Shown piece by piece: positions 7,731-16,379 of a stretch of 64,000 nucleotides of DNA. Position 1 is the first letter of the stretch, and each line of letters starts with the position of its first letter. A model generated the notes under the pieces. The model was not told the origin of the DNA. It made no database searches and saw only the letters and a program-made list of their open reading frames with translations. The DNA is from Actinomadura sp. WMMA1423 (lineage in GTDB: Bacteria; Actinomycetota; Actinomycetes; Streptosporangiales; Streptosporangiaceae): positions 7,440,001-7,504,000 of the forward strand of contig NZ_CP041244.1 of assembly GCF_006547145.1 (NCBI RefSeq), given 5' to 3'. A program made the translations under genes and the position numbers.

Positions 7731-9092
7731 GTGCGGATACTCGGGGACCTGCTGACGCCGGCGTGCTGGTCGGTGCGAACGCGCGTGACCCTGGCCGCGA
7801 CCCTGATCGTGGCCGCTCTTCTCGTCGCCGGCGTCACGCTCTTCTACCAGGTCCTCCGCGGCACCATCTACCGCGGGCTGCACGACCGCGGCACGCTGGT
7901 CGCGACCGGCCTCGCCACCCTCGTCCGCCAGACCGACGTGCGGGGGACGATCCGCGTCGACGATCCCGGCTTCCCGCTCCTCCAGGTCCAGGACGGCCGC
8001 GGGCACGTGCTCGCGGCCAGCGAGCCCCTGCACGGCCACCGCCCGGTGGAGGTGCCGGTTCCCCGGGCGGCGGGGCGTCCCGAGTTCCACACCCGGGGCT
8101 GGCGGGGGCCGACCGAGGTCTACTTCGTCTCCGAGCGGGTGGACACGCGGTTCGGCGAGCGGGTCGTCTACGCCGGCGCGCCGATCACGACGTTCACCCG
8201 CTACCGGGGCGTCTTCATCGGCCTGCTCGCCGTGACGGTGCTGGTCGCGACCTCCGCGGTGGGCTGGATCGTCTCGCTGTCGGTGCGCCGGGCGCTGCGA
8301 CCGGTGCGGGTGATGAGGACCGAGCTGGCTGAGATCACCGGCGGCGCCGACCGCCGGGTGACCGTGCCGGGGCCGAACGACGAGGTGTCCGACCTGGCCG
8401 AGTCGGTGAACGTCACGCTGGACCGGCTGGAGGACGTCCTCACGCGGCAGCGCGCGTTCGTCGCGGACGTCTCGCACGAGCTGCGCAGCCCGCTGACCGG
8501 CCTGTGCGCCGAGCTGGAGACGGCGCTGGCGCACCCGGAGGGCGAGGACTGGCCGGAGGTCGCGCGGGCGGCCCTGGCCGACGCCGACCGGCTGCAGGCC
8601 ATCGTCAGCGACCTGCTCATCCTGGCGAGGCTGGGCGCGGGCGTGCAGGTACCCCGGTCGCGGGTCGACCTCGGCGAGCTGGCCCGGGCGGAGGTGAGCC
8701 GGCGGGCCCGCAGGGTCCCGGTCGAGGTGGCGGCGGAGGAGGGCGTCGTGGTCCACGCCACCGAGGCCCACCTGGTCAGGCTCCTGACGAACCTGCTGGC
8801 CAACGCCGAGCGGCACACCGAGTCGCGGATCTGGGTGAGCGTGGCCGCGGACGGCCCGGACGCGGTGCTGGAGGTGCGCGACGACGGCGCCGGGATCGCC
8901 CCGGAGGACCGCGAGCGGATCTTCTGGCGGTTCCACCGGCTGGCCGAGGGCCGCGAACGCGACCGCGGCGGCACCGGCCTCGGGCTGACGATCTCCCGCG
9001 ACATCGCCCGCGCGCACGGCGGCTCGCTCGTCGCCGCCGACAGCGAGCGGGGCGCCCGGTTCGTCCTGCGCATCCCCCGCGAGGAGCCCTGA
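7731..9092 (+). CDS. HAMP-domain sensor histidine kinase (orphan)
   Basis: Product of 453 residues from GTG 7731, which has a GGGGAGGGG site upstream; the open frame reaches back to 7434 but that part is intergenic-like. Order: membrane helix about 15-38, extracellular sensor about 39-160, second helix about 163-187, HAMP 188-240, dimerisation H-box FVADVSHELRSPLTG (His near 249), N-box LTNLLANAERH, G1 DDGAGIAPEDRERIFWRF, G2 GGTGLGLTIS. It resembles OmpR-associated kinases of the MprB/TcrY kind. No response regulator gene adjoins it on either strand, so its partner must be elsewhere. Confidence 0.92.
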   Translation: MRILGDLLTPACWSVRTRVTLAATLIVAALLVAGVTLFYQVLRGTIYRGLHDRGTLVATGLATLVRQTDVRGTIRVDDPGFPLLQVQDGRGHVLAASEPLHGHRPVEVPVPRAAGRPEFHTRGWRGPTEVYFVSERVDTRFGERVVYAGAPITTFTRYRGVFIGLLAVTVLVATSAVGWIVSLSVRRALRPVRVMRTELAEITGGADRRVTVPGPNDEVSDLAESVNVTLDRLEDVLTRQRAFVADVSHELRSPLTGLCAELETALAHPEGEDWPEVARAALADADRLQAIVSDLLILARLGAGVQVPRSRVDLGELARAEVSRRARRVPVEVAAEEGVVVHATEAHLVRLLTNLLANAERHTESRIWVSVAADGPDAVLEVRDDGAGIAPEDRERIFWRFHRLAEGRERDRGGTGLGLTISRDIARAHGGSLVAADSERGARFVLRIPREEP

Positions 9093-9111
9093 CGGCCCTG
9101 GCGCCGGCGCC

Positions 9112-10533
9112 CTAGGGGCGGGCCAGGGGCGGGCGCCGGAGGCCGTGCCCGGTCGCCCGCTCGAACGCCCGGCCGATCCGCAGGACGGCGAGGTCGGCGT
9201 GGTGGGGGCCGACGATCTGCAGCCCGACCGGCAGCCCGTCCGAGGTGAAACCGGCGGGCACCGACAGCGCGGGGCACCCGGTCGCCGAGACGAGGTAGCA
9301 CGACCGCATCCATTCCAGGTAGTCGCGCATCGGCCGGCCGGCGACCTGCTCCGGGTACTCGGATCCGGCGTCGAAGGGCGGGACCTGGCTGACCGGCATG
9401 AGCAGCGCGTCGTAGCGCTCGAAGAACTCCCGGACGCGGTGGAACAGCGCCGTGTGGAGCGTCTCGGCGCGGCCGAGGTCGGCGCCGGTGAGGGAGCGGC
9501 CGGCGTCGATGTTCGCGGCGAGGGAGGGCTTGAAGTCGGCGCGCCGCTCGTCCAGCAGGGGGCGCAGGGTGATGTCCCAGTGCCAGGCCCGCAGGGTCCG
9601 GAACACCTCGTCGGCGCCGGCCAGGTCGGGCGAGGCCTCCTCGACCGCGCAGCCCAGCTCCTCGAACGCCTTGGCGGCGGGTTCGAGGACGGCGGTGACG
9701 GCCGGGTCGACGGGGATCGTCCCGCCGAGGTCGGGGGACCAGGCGAGGCGCAGCCCGGCGAGGTCGCGCTCGAGCGGCGCGGCGAACGCCGAGCCGGGCG
9801 TCTCCAGCGCGATCGGGCTGCGCGGGTCGGGGCCGGCGAGCACCGACAGCAGCAGCGCGACGTCGGCGACGTCCCGGGCCATCGGGCCCTGCACGCCCAT
9901 CGTCGACCAGCCCGCGAGCACCGGCCAGGACGGCACCCGGCCGGGCGACGGGCGGAACCCGACGACGTTGCAGAACGACGCGGGGTTGCGCAGCGAGCCG
10001 CCCATGTCGCTGCCGTCCGCGAGCGCCTGCATCCCGCACGCGAGGGCCGCCGCGGCGCCGCCGCTGCTGCCGCCCGCCGACCGGGACGGGTCGTAGGGGT
10101 TGCGGGTGAGGCCGAACACCGGGTTGAACGTGTGGGAGCCGGCGGCGAACTCCGGCGTGTTCGTCTTGCCGAGGGTGACGGCGCCCGCGGCGCGGATCCG
10201 CTCGACGACCAGCTCGTCGCGGTCCGGGACGTGGTCGGCGAAGATCGGCGAGCCGGAGGTGGTGCGGATCCCGGCGGTGGCGTGGGTGTCCTTGTGCGCC
10301 ACGGGCAGGCCGTGCAGCGGGCCCGGCCGCTCCCCGGCGGCCAGCCGCTCGTCGGCCTCGCGCGCCTGCCGGGCCGCCCGCTCCGCGACCAGCGTGACGA
10401 TGGCGTTGACCTGCGGGTTCGTCCGCTCGATCTGGTCGAGATGCGCTTGCAGGACCTCACGCGCCGACAGCTCGCGGGCGGCGATCCGGCGCGCCAGCTC
10501 GCGGGCGGACGCGAAACAGATCTCCTCGGACAC
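9112..10533 (-). CDS. Amidase signature-family amidase
   Basis: Product of 473 residues from GTG 10533, chosen because AGGAGG lies directly upstream; an in-frame ATG at 10590 is poorer. The amidase-signature Ser-cisSer-Lys triad is visible: Lys in PVAHKDTHA, the glycine/serine-rich core SAGGSSGGAAAALACG, and the nucleophile region DMGGSLRNPASF. Such enzymes hydrolyse amide bonds of varied small substrates. Glutamyl-tRNA amidotransferase subunit A is unlikely because no gatB or gatC is nearby. The gene is 18 bp tail-to-tail with the histidine kinase and divergent from the carboxyltransferase gene, which does not reveal the substrate. Confidence 0.88.
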   Translation of the reverse strand: MSEEICFASARELARRIAARELSAREVLQAHLDQIERTNPQVNAIVTLVAERAARQAREADERLAAGERPGPLHGLPVAHKDTHATAGIRTTSGSPIFADHVPDRDELVVERIRAAGAVTLGKTNTPEFAAGSHTFNPVFGLTRNPYDPSRSAGGSSGGAAAALACGMQALADGSDMGGSLRNPASFCNVVGFRPSPGRVPSWPVLAGWSTMGVQGPMARDVADVALLLSVLAGPDPRSPIALETPGSAFAAPLERDLAGLRLAWSPDLGGTIPVDPAVTAVLEPAAKAFEELGCAVEEASPDLAGADEVFRTLRAWHWDITLRPLLDERRADFKPSLAANIDAGRSLTGADLGRAETLHTALFHRVREFFERYDALLMPVSQVPPFDAGSEYPEQVAGRPMRDYLEWMRSCYLVSATGCPALSVPAGFTSDGLPVGLQIVGPHHADLAVLRIGRAFERATGHGLRRPPLARP

Positions 10534-10633
10534 GTGCCCTCCTTCCGCGGGGGTCCCCACCAGTGTCCACCCCGCATACCGGGTGATCACAGGGTGAGGC
10601 CATCATGCAGGAGAGATCGGCGGAAGGGGTGTC

Positions 10634-12106
10634 GTGACGGAACGTGTCGGGGCGCGCGGGCTGCTGCGCCGCGTGCTGGACGGCGGCACCTGGACGTCCT
10701 GGGACGTCCCGCCCGCCGGGGGGCCGCCGCCCGGCTCCGCGTACGCCGAGGACCTCGCCGCCGCCCGCGAGCGCAGCGGCTGCGACGAGGCCGTCCTGAC
10801 CGGCGAGGGCCTCCTGCGCGGGCGCCGGGTCGCGTTCGTCGTGTCGGAGTTCCGGTTCCTCGCGGGCTCGATCGGCCTCGCCACCGCCGACCGGATCGTC
10901 GCGGCCGTCGAGCGCGCCACCGCCGAGGGCCTGCCGCTGCTCGCCGCGCCGTCCTCCGGCGGCACCCGCATGCAGGAGGGGACGGCCGCGTTCGTGCAGA
11001 TGGCGCGCATCACCGCCGCCGTCATGGCGCACCGCGCCGCGGGCCTGCCCTACCTCGTCCACCTGAGGCACCCCACGACCGGCGGGGTGTTCGCCTCGTG
11101 GGGCTCCCTCGGGCACGTGACGGCCGCCGAGCCCGGCGCGCTGATCGGGTTCCTCGGGCCGCGGGTCTACGAGGGACTGCACGGGGAGCCGTTCCCGCCG
11201 GGGGTGCAGGTCGCCGAGAATCTGGCCGCCAAGGGCCTGCTGGACGCCGTGGTGGGCATCGACGATCTCGCCGGGGTCGCCTCCACCGCCCTGGACGTCC
11301 TGTGCGGGAGGCCGCCCTCGACCCCCTCGCCCCTGCCCGCAGGCGCTCCTCCGGAGGGGACGGCGTGGGACTCGATCGAGAGGTCGCGCCGCCCGGACCG
11401 CCCGGGCGTCCGCGAGCTGCTGCGCCACGGCGCCGCCGACGTGACGCCCCTCTCAGGGACCGGCCAGGGGGAGGCGGAGCCCGGCCTGCTGCTCGCCCTG
11501 GCCCGCTTCGGCGCGGCGCCGTGCGTCCTGGTCGGGCAGGACCGGCGCGGCCAGCGCGGCGGCCATCCGCTCGGGCCGGCCGGGCTGCGGGTCGCCCGGC
11601 GCGGCATGCGGTTGGCGGCCGAGCTGGGCCTGCCGCTGGTCACCGTGGTCGACACGCCCGGCGCCGTCCTGTCGGCCGAGGCGGAGGAGGGCGGGCTCGC
11701 GGGCGAGATCGCCCGCTGCCTGGCCGACCTGATCACCCTTTCGGCGCCGACGCTCTGCCTGCTGCTCGGCGAGGGCACGGGCGGCGCGGCGCTGGCGCTC
11801 CTGCCCGCCGACCGCGTCCTCGCCGCCCGGCACGCCTGGCTCTCCCCGCTGCCGCCCGAGGGCGCCTCGCTGATCGTCCACCGGACCCCGGAGCGCGCGG
11901 GCGAGATGGCCGAGGCGCAGGGCGTCGGGTCGGCCGACCTGCTGCGCGGCGGGCTCGTGGACGCGCTCGTCGACGAGCACCCGGACGCCGCCGACGAGCC
12001 GGAGGCGTTCTGCCGCCGCGCCGCGGCGGCGGTGGAGCGGGGGCTGTCGGGACTCGCGCCCACGGGCCCGGCCGCGCGCCAGGCCCGGTACCGTCTCCGA
12101 TCATGA
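10634..12106 (+). CDS. Fused beta/alpha acyl-CoA carboxylase carboxyltransferase-like protein
   Basis: Product of 490 residues with two crotonase-like carboxyltransferase halves. The N-terminal half is AccD-like (EFRFLAGSIGLATADRIV, SSGGTRMQEGT, HPTTGGVFASWGSLG). The C-terminal half is AccA-like (RGMRLAAELGLPLVTVVDTPGA, GEGTGGAALALLPADRVL, WLSPLPPEGASLIVHRT). A normal acetyl-CoA carboxylase also needs biotin carboxylase and a biotin carrier, and neither is adjacent. There is no zinc-ribbon Cys cluster in the AccD-like half. Start GTG 10634 with GGAAGGGG upstream. The stop overlaps the methyltransferase start (ATGA). The acyl substrate is unknown. Confidence 0.82.
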   Translation: MTERVGARGLLRRVLDGGTWTSWDVPPAGGPPPGSAYAEDLAAARERSGCDEAVLTGEGLLRGRRVAFVVSEFRFLAGSIGLATADRIVAAVERATAEGLPLLAAPSSGGTRMQEGTAAFVQMARITAAVMAHRAAGLPYLVHLRHPTTGGVFASWGSLGHVTAAEPGALIGFLGPRVYEGLHGEPFPPGVQVAENLAAKGLLDAVVGIDDLAGVASTALDVLCGRPPSTPSPLPAGAPPEGTAWDSIERSRRPDRPGVRELLRHGAADVTPLSGTGQGEAEPGLLLALARFGAAPCVLVGQDRRGQRGGHPLGPAGLRVARRGMRLAAELGLPLVTVVDTPGAVLSAEAEEGGLAGEIARCLADLITLSAPTLCLLLGEGTGGAALALLPADRVLAARHAWLSPLPPEGASLIVHRTPERAGEMAEAQGVGSADLLRGGLVDALVDEHPDAADEPEAFCRRAAAAVERGLSGLAPTGPAARQARYRLRS

Positions 12107-12717
12107 CCGGTACCGTGCCGCAGGCCTATGACGCCGTCGCCGACCTCTACGCCGACCTCTTCCGCGACGCGCTCGACGAGCTCCCGCTGGACCGGGCGAT
12201 GATCACCGCGTTCGCGGCGATGGTCCCGCCCGGTCCGGTCGCCGACCTCGGCTGCGGCCCCGGCCGCGCGACGGCGCTGCTGCACGGCCTCGGCCTGGAC
12301 GCCTTCGGCCTCGACCTGTCGTCCGGCATGATCGCCCGAGCGCGCGCCGACCACCCGCACCTGCGCTTCGACGAGGGCGACATCACGGCGCTGGACCTCC
12401 CGGACGGCGGCCTTGCGGGCGTCCTGTCGAACTACTCGACCATCCACCTCGGACCGGCGGAGCTCCGGCGGGCGTTCGCCGAGTTCCACCGGGTGCTGGC
12501 CCCCGGCGGCCTGGTCCTCCTCGGGTTCCAGTCGACCGACGAGGGCGAGGCGGAGGCGTTCGACCACAAGGTCGCCCTCGCCTACCGCAGGCCCGTCGAC
12601 GACATCGCGGAGCTGGCCGTCCGGACCGGGCTGGTCGAGGTGGCGCGGCTCCTGCGCCGGCCTGCGGACAAGGAGCGCCCCATCCCCGCCGGCTACTTCC
12701 TGGCACGCAAGCCCTGA
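12103..12717 (+). CDS. Class I SAM-dependent methyltransferase
   Basis: Product of 204 residues. The Rossmann SAM-binding motif I is VADLGCGPGRATALL (about 47-61), followed by motif II acidic residue in GLDLSSGMIARAR, EGDITALDLPDG, and the post-II region LSNYSTIHL and VLAPGGLVLLGF. The family methylates small molecules, often in secondary metabolism. The substrate cannot be read from the sequence. ATG 12103 overlaps the carboxyltransferase stop, so the two genes are translationally coupled. Confidence 0.88.
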   Translation: MTGTVPQAYDAVADLYADLFRDALDELPLDRAMITAFAAMVPPGPVADLGCGPGRATALLHGLGLDAFGLDLSSGMIARARADHPHLRFDEGDITALDLPDGGLAGVLSNYSTIHLGPAELRRAFAEFHRVLAPGGLVLLGFQSTDEGEAEAFDHKVALAYRRPVDDIAELAVRTGLVEVARLLRRPADKERPIPAGYFLARKP

Positions 12718-12768
12718 GGGCGCGCCGGGGTCGCCGCCGGGGGCAGGCGGGAGGCGACGGGCAGGGGG

Positions 12769-13341
12769 TCAGCCGCGCGAGCGGCGGCCCGAGCGCCGGG
12801 GCGGCGGCGGCGACTGCTCCCGCAGCGCGGCCCGCCGCTCGTCGCCCTTCTCGTCCAGGTGCTCGACCACCGACCGCAGCGTCTCGGCGAGCGCGCGGTT
12901 CTCCTCGCCGCTCAGCCGCTCCACCACGAACGCCTCCTCGGCGTTGAACGCCGGGAACAGCTTGCGCATCAGCTCCCGTCCCTCGCCGGTCAGCCGCAGC
13001 AGGACCAGGCGCCCGTCCGTCGCGTGCGAGCCGCGCTCGACCAGGCCGCGCCCCTCCAGCGTCTTCACGACACCGGTGAGCGTGCCCTTGGAGATGCCGG
13101 CCTCCTCGGCCACGTGGCGCGTCTCCATCTCGTCCCAGATCCACACCACCCACAGGACGACGAACGACGTCCAGGTCAGCTCGGCGCCGCGCAGGACCGA
13201 ACTCTCGAAGTGCTGCCGGACCGCCGCGGCGGCGCGGTAGATGGTGGACACCGCCATCATCGCGTCGTGCCGCAGTGGCACGTCGCCGAGGCGGCGCTGG
13301 ACGGCCTGCTCGGTCTCTTGCAGGGTGTGGTGCCCCGTCAC
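12769..13341 (-). CDS. MarR-family transcriptional regulator
   Basis: Product of 190 residues from GTG 13341, which has AGGAGG at a good distance; the frame extends to 13437 without a comparable site. It has the MarR winged-helix layout: helical dimerisation region, recognition part RHVAEEAGISKGTLTGVVKTLEGRGLV (in two short stretches), wing ATDGRLVLLRLTGEGRELM, C-terminal helix, and a basic Pro/Arg tail (PPPPRRSGRRSRG). It is divergent from the membrane protein gene at 13562, the most likely regulated neighbour besides itself. The ligand is unknown. Confidence 0.88.
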   Translation of the reverse strand: MTGHHTLQETEQAVQRRLGDVPLRHDAMMAVSTIYRAAAAVRQHFESSVLRGAELTWTSFVVLWVVWIWDEMETRHVAEEAGISKGTLTGVVKTLEGRGLVERGSHATDGRLVLLRLTGEGRELMRKLFPAFNAEEAFVVERLSGEENRALAETLRSVVEHLDEKGDERRAALREQSPPPPRRSGRRSRG

Positions 13342-13561
13342 GTGCGTTTCCTCCTGTAGGGCGCGGCGCGGACTCTCTTGCGGACCGAAGGTGAATCTAC
13401 TCTTCTCCGCGGTCGTTTCGTGGCGTTCCGTGTTCATTCGGGATCAAACGACCGATTGGGTGGCGCTCGTCTCGGGGTCGCATGGCGATCCCCCGTGCGG
13501 GGGAGGCGTCTGGCGCCCGCGGGTGATCAGCGCCGGAGCGGCACCTGCGACGGTGAGGAGC

Positions 13562-14182
13562 ATGACCCTTGTGAGCGCGCCATCGGCTCCGTTCGCACGG
13601 CTCCGCGCGGGCTGGAACGCCGCGCACGAGCCGGTCGCGGGCGTCCCGCGCTGGGCGCGGATCGCGGCGCTGGCCGTCCCGTTGACCGTCCTGCCGTCCG
13701 GATTGTGGCGGATCGCCGCCTTCACCTTCCATCTGCCCATCCTCAGCGGCGGCGCCCTCGACGCGGGGGAGGGGTCAGACGGCCTTCCCAGCTGGTTGCC
13801 GGGCGAGGTGTACGTGGTGCTGCTGTCGGCCCTGTCCGAGGTGGCGGCGTTCACCGCGATCGGCCTGATCGCCGCCTGGGGCGAGGTGTTCCCGCGATGG
13901 ATCCCGGGCCTGCGGGGCCGGCGCGTGCCGATCCCGGCCGCCGTCATCCCGGGCCTGGTGGGCGCCGCGATCCTGACCCCGATGTGGACGGTCGTCGTCG
14001 TGAACTGCCTGGTCTTCCAGGAGACCATCCAGGGGCGCCCGCTGCCGGAGGGCTTCCCCATCCACTTCCACGACTGGCAGGGCGTGCTCGGTGCCGTCGC
14101 CTACGCGCCGCTAGTGGCGTGGGGCCCGCTGCTCGCCGCGGTGACCATCGCCTACTACCGCCGCCGAACCCACACCTCCTGA
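13562..14182 (+). CDS. Multi-pass membrane protein of unknown function
   Basis: Product of 206 residues from ATG 13562 (GTG 13571 is an alternative with better spacing from GAGGAG). About four hydrophobic helices lie near residues 30-55, 75-105, 125-150 and 170-195, joined by short polar loops; the tail is YYRRRTHTS. A loop has the sequence FPIHFHDWQG. I recognise no catalytic motif or named domain. It sits divergent from a MarR regulator, which may control it. It resembles small actinobacterial integral membrane proteins without assigned roles. Confidence 0.72.
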   Translation: MTLVSAPSAPFARLRAGWNAAHEPVAGVPRWARIAALAVPLTVLPSGLWRIAAFTFHLPILSGGALDAGEGSDGLPSWLPGEVYVVLLSALSEVAAFTAIGLIAAWGEVFPRWIPGLRGRRVPIPAAVIPGLVGAAILTPMWTVVVVNCLVFQETIQGRPLPEGFPIHFHDWQGVLGAVAYAPLVAWGPLLAAVTIAYYRRRTHTS

Positions 14183-14211
14183 CCCGCCCGGCCCTGCCCC
14201 TCGCTCGCCGA

Positions 14212-15135
14212 TCAGGCGTAGGGGTCGGGGGACGCCAGGGCGAGGACGCGGAGGCCGTCGAGGGTGACGTCGGTGTAGTCGGCGGGCAGTTCGATGCCGA
14301 GCGTCCGGAAGACGCCGCGGATCTCCTCGGGGCTCGGCTCGCGGCTGAGCTGCGTGCTGCGCAGCGCGTGCAGTGGCAGCCGCCTGGCCTGTTGGAAGCT
14401 GACGTGCAGCTCCGTCTCCCAGGACAGGTACGTCGGCGTGCCGCTGTTGATCACCAGGGCGGGGAAGTCGGGGCCCCGCTGGGTGAAGATGAGGCAGCTC
14501 GTCGACAGCTCGTAGCGCAGCAGCGAGTAGGCCGACGAGAGCCGGACGTCGATGTCGAGCAGCTCGTAGCGCTGCTGGTGCCAGGCCGCCGCGAGGATCG
14601 TCGCGAACAGCTCCAGGCGGGTCTCCTCCACCGTCCACGCCTGCTCGGGGCTGTCGGAGTCGGTCGCGAGCCGCTGGTGCAGCCGGACGTACTCGCGGCA
14701 CAGATCCGCGTCCATGGGGTCGAGGATCTCCAGCCGGAAGTCCAGCCTGCGCCGCAGCGGCCTGGCCGCCGACACGCACTCGGGCAGCGTGACCGCGCGG
14801 ATGTAGGCGCCCGTCCCGCCCCGGAAGACCCAACGGTCGGTGGTGCGGCGCGCCTCGGTCAGCACCCGGTTGCACTCGGTCCCGCTGATGACGCGCACGT
14901 CGAGCTGCTTCTGCAGCGCCTCCACCGACTTCTGCACCTCGATGCCCCGGTTGTCGCTGCGGGCGCGGTCGCGCAGGAGCACGATGGAGACCACGGCCAG
15001 CGTCGCCATGGTCGCGCTCTGCACGACCTTGGTCGAGGCGATTCCGGCGATGTCCAGGCCGAGGATGATGAACGCCAGGACGAACGCGACGGCGACGTCG
15101 ACATAGGCCGTCAGCATCTTCCAGATCCGCTGCAT
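14212..15135 (-). CDS. Two-TM hypothetical protein with C-terminal soluble domain
   Basis: Product of 307 residues. Two N-terminal membrane helices (about 12-32 and 36-55) are followed by a short coiled region (RGIEVQKSVEALQKQLDV). A soluble domain of about 230 residues contains RWVFRGGTGAYIRAVTLPEC, LDFRLEILDP, and SCLIFTQRGPDFPALVINSG. The FRGGTG and RLEILDP spacing is reminiscent of PLD-like or nucleotide-binding folds used in bacterial effector proteins, but no full HKD motif is present. Two TM helices plus a soluble domain is a common plan for membrane effectors. I cannot assign a function. The gene is isolated between an unrelated membrane protein and an esterase. Confidence 0.72.
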   Translation of the reverse strand: MQRIWKMLTAYVDVAVAFVLAFIILGLDIAGIASTKVVQSATMATLAVVSIVLLRDRARSDNRGIEVQKSVEALQKQLDVRVISGTECNRVLTEARRTTDRWVFRGGTGAYIRAVTLPECVSAARPLRRRLDFRLEILDPMDADLCREYVRLHQRLATDSDSPEQAWTVEETRLELFATILAAAWHQQRYELLDIDVRLSSAYSLLRYELSTSCLIFTQRGPDFPALVINSGTPTYLSWETELHVSFQQARRLPLHALRSTQLSREPSPEEIRGVFRTLGIELPADYTDVTLDGLRVLALASPDPYA

Positions 15136-15317
15136 CCACCGCTCCAGTCACGCACCGCCACAGGGCCGCGACGATCCTAGCCATTCGCGCCCCGATCGCC
15201 AGAGCCCTTTGCGCGCCTGGCTTCCGGCGGCTCCGCCAGGGCGCGCGCCCCACCGGGACGGGGGCTGGGCCCCGGGGGCTACTGGGGAGTACGGTGTGCG
15301 GGACCGAGGAGGGCCGT

Positions 15318-16379
15318 ATGTCGTCTTTGACCGAGAAGGTGCCGCCGGGAGTGACGGGGGCCGTGCTCCGCGCGGTGTTCGCGCTGCCGGAGCCGGTGAA
15401 GCGGGTCATCGCCGGGGCGCCCGTGCGCAGGGACGGGCAGCTGCTGGCGCTGGACGCGCAGCTGCTGCTGACGATGATGCGGCTGGAGGGCGAGCGGAGG
15501 CTGGCCGGAGCCACGGTCGAGGAGGCGCGGCGGGGGATCGCCCGGGGGCAGGCGTACCTGCCCGGGGTCCCGGTGCGGCCGGTCGGCACCCGGAAGGTGG
15601 ACGCGGGCGGCGTGCCGGCGCGGCTCTACACGCCGAAGGGCCTCGCGGAGGGCTCGCCGCTGCTCGTCTTCTACCACGGCGGCGGCTGGGTCATCGGGGA
15701 CCTCGACACGCACGACACGGTGTGCCGCTACCTCGCCGTGCACGCGGAGGTGCGGGTGCTCTCGGTGGACTACCGGCTCGCGCCCGAGCACCCGTACCCG
15801 GCGGCGACCGAGGACGCGCTCGCGGCCTACGAGTACGCGGTGGCCCGCGCCGGGGACCTCGGCGCCGATCCGGGGGCGCTCGCCGTCGGCGGCGACAGCG
15901 CCGGCGGCAACCTCGCGGCGGTCGTGGCGGTGCTGGCGCCGCGCAGGCCGGACTTCGCGCTGCTGTACTACCCCGCGACCGACATGTCCGAGCGGCGGCG
16001 GTCGCGGGAGCTGTTCGCGGACGGGTTCTACCTGACCGACGACGACATGACGTGGTTCAGCGACCACTACTGCCCGCCGGAGCGGCGCGCCGAGACGGCG
16101 GCCTCGCCGCTGCTGGCCGGCGACCTCGCCGGCTTCCCGCCCACCTACCTCGTCACCGCCGGGTTCGACCCGCTGCGGGACGAGGGGGAGGCGTTCGCGG
16201 CGCGGCTGCGGGAGGCCGGCGTGCCGGTCGCGCTGAGGCGGCAGGAGGACCTCATCCACGGGTTCGCGAACATGTGGTCCCTGGGCGGCCGGTTCCAGGA
16301 GGCGGCGTCCGAGGCGGCCGGGGCCCTGCGCACCGGCCTGTACGCGGGGCCCCGGCTCCGGGAGGACGGCCGCGGCTAG
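15318..16379 (+). CDS. HSL-family alpha/beta hydrolase (carboxylesterase)
   Basis: Product of 353 residues from ATG 15318, which has GAGGAGGG upstream; GTG 15294 in frame is less likely. The hormone-sensitive-lipase family oxyanion-hole motif is YHGGGWVIGDLDTHD. The nucleophile elbow is GGDSAGGNLA, the catalytic Asp lies in DPLRDEGEAF, and the His in LIHGF. No signal peptide is visible, so it is probably cytoplasmic and acts on short-chain esters. It ends on a CTAG shared with the convergent aldehyde dehydrogenase gene (4-bp overlap). Confidence 0.9.
   Translation: MSSLTEKVPPGVTGAVLRAVFALPEPVKRVIAGAPVRRDGQLLALDAQLLLTMMRLEGERRLAGATVEEARRGIARGQAYLPGVPVRPVGTRKVDAGGVPARLYTPKGLAEGSPLLVFYHGGGWVIGDLDTHDTVCRYLAVHAEVRVLSVDYRLAPEHPYPAATEDALAAYEYAVARAGDLGADPGALAVGGDSAGGNLAAVVAVLAPRRPDFALLYYPATDMSERRRSRELFADGFYLTDDDMTWFSDHYCPPERRAETAASPLLAGDLAGFPPTYLVTAGFDPLRDEGEAFAARLREAGVPVALRRQEDLIHGFANMWSLGGRFQEAASEAAGALRTGLYAGPRLREDGRG

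Noticed and set aside
9112..10533. Amidase as GatA of the tRNA amidotransferase
   Set aside because: No gatB or gatC neighbours, and the sequence fits the general amidase-signature group.
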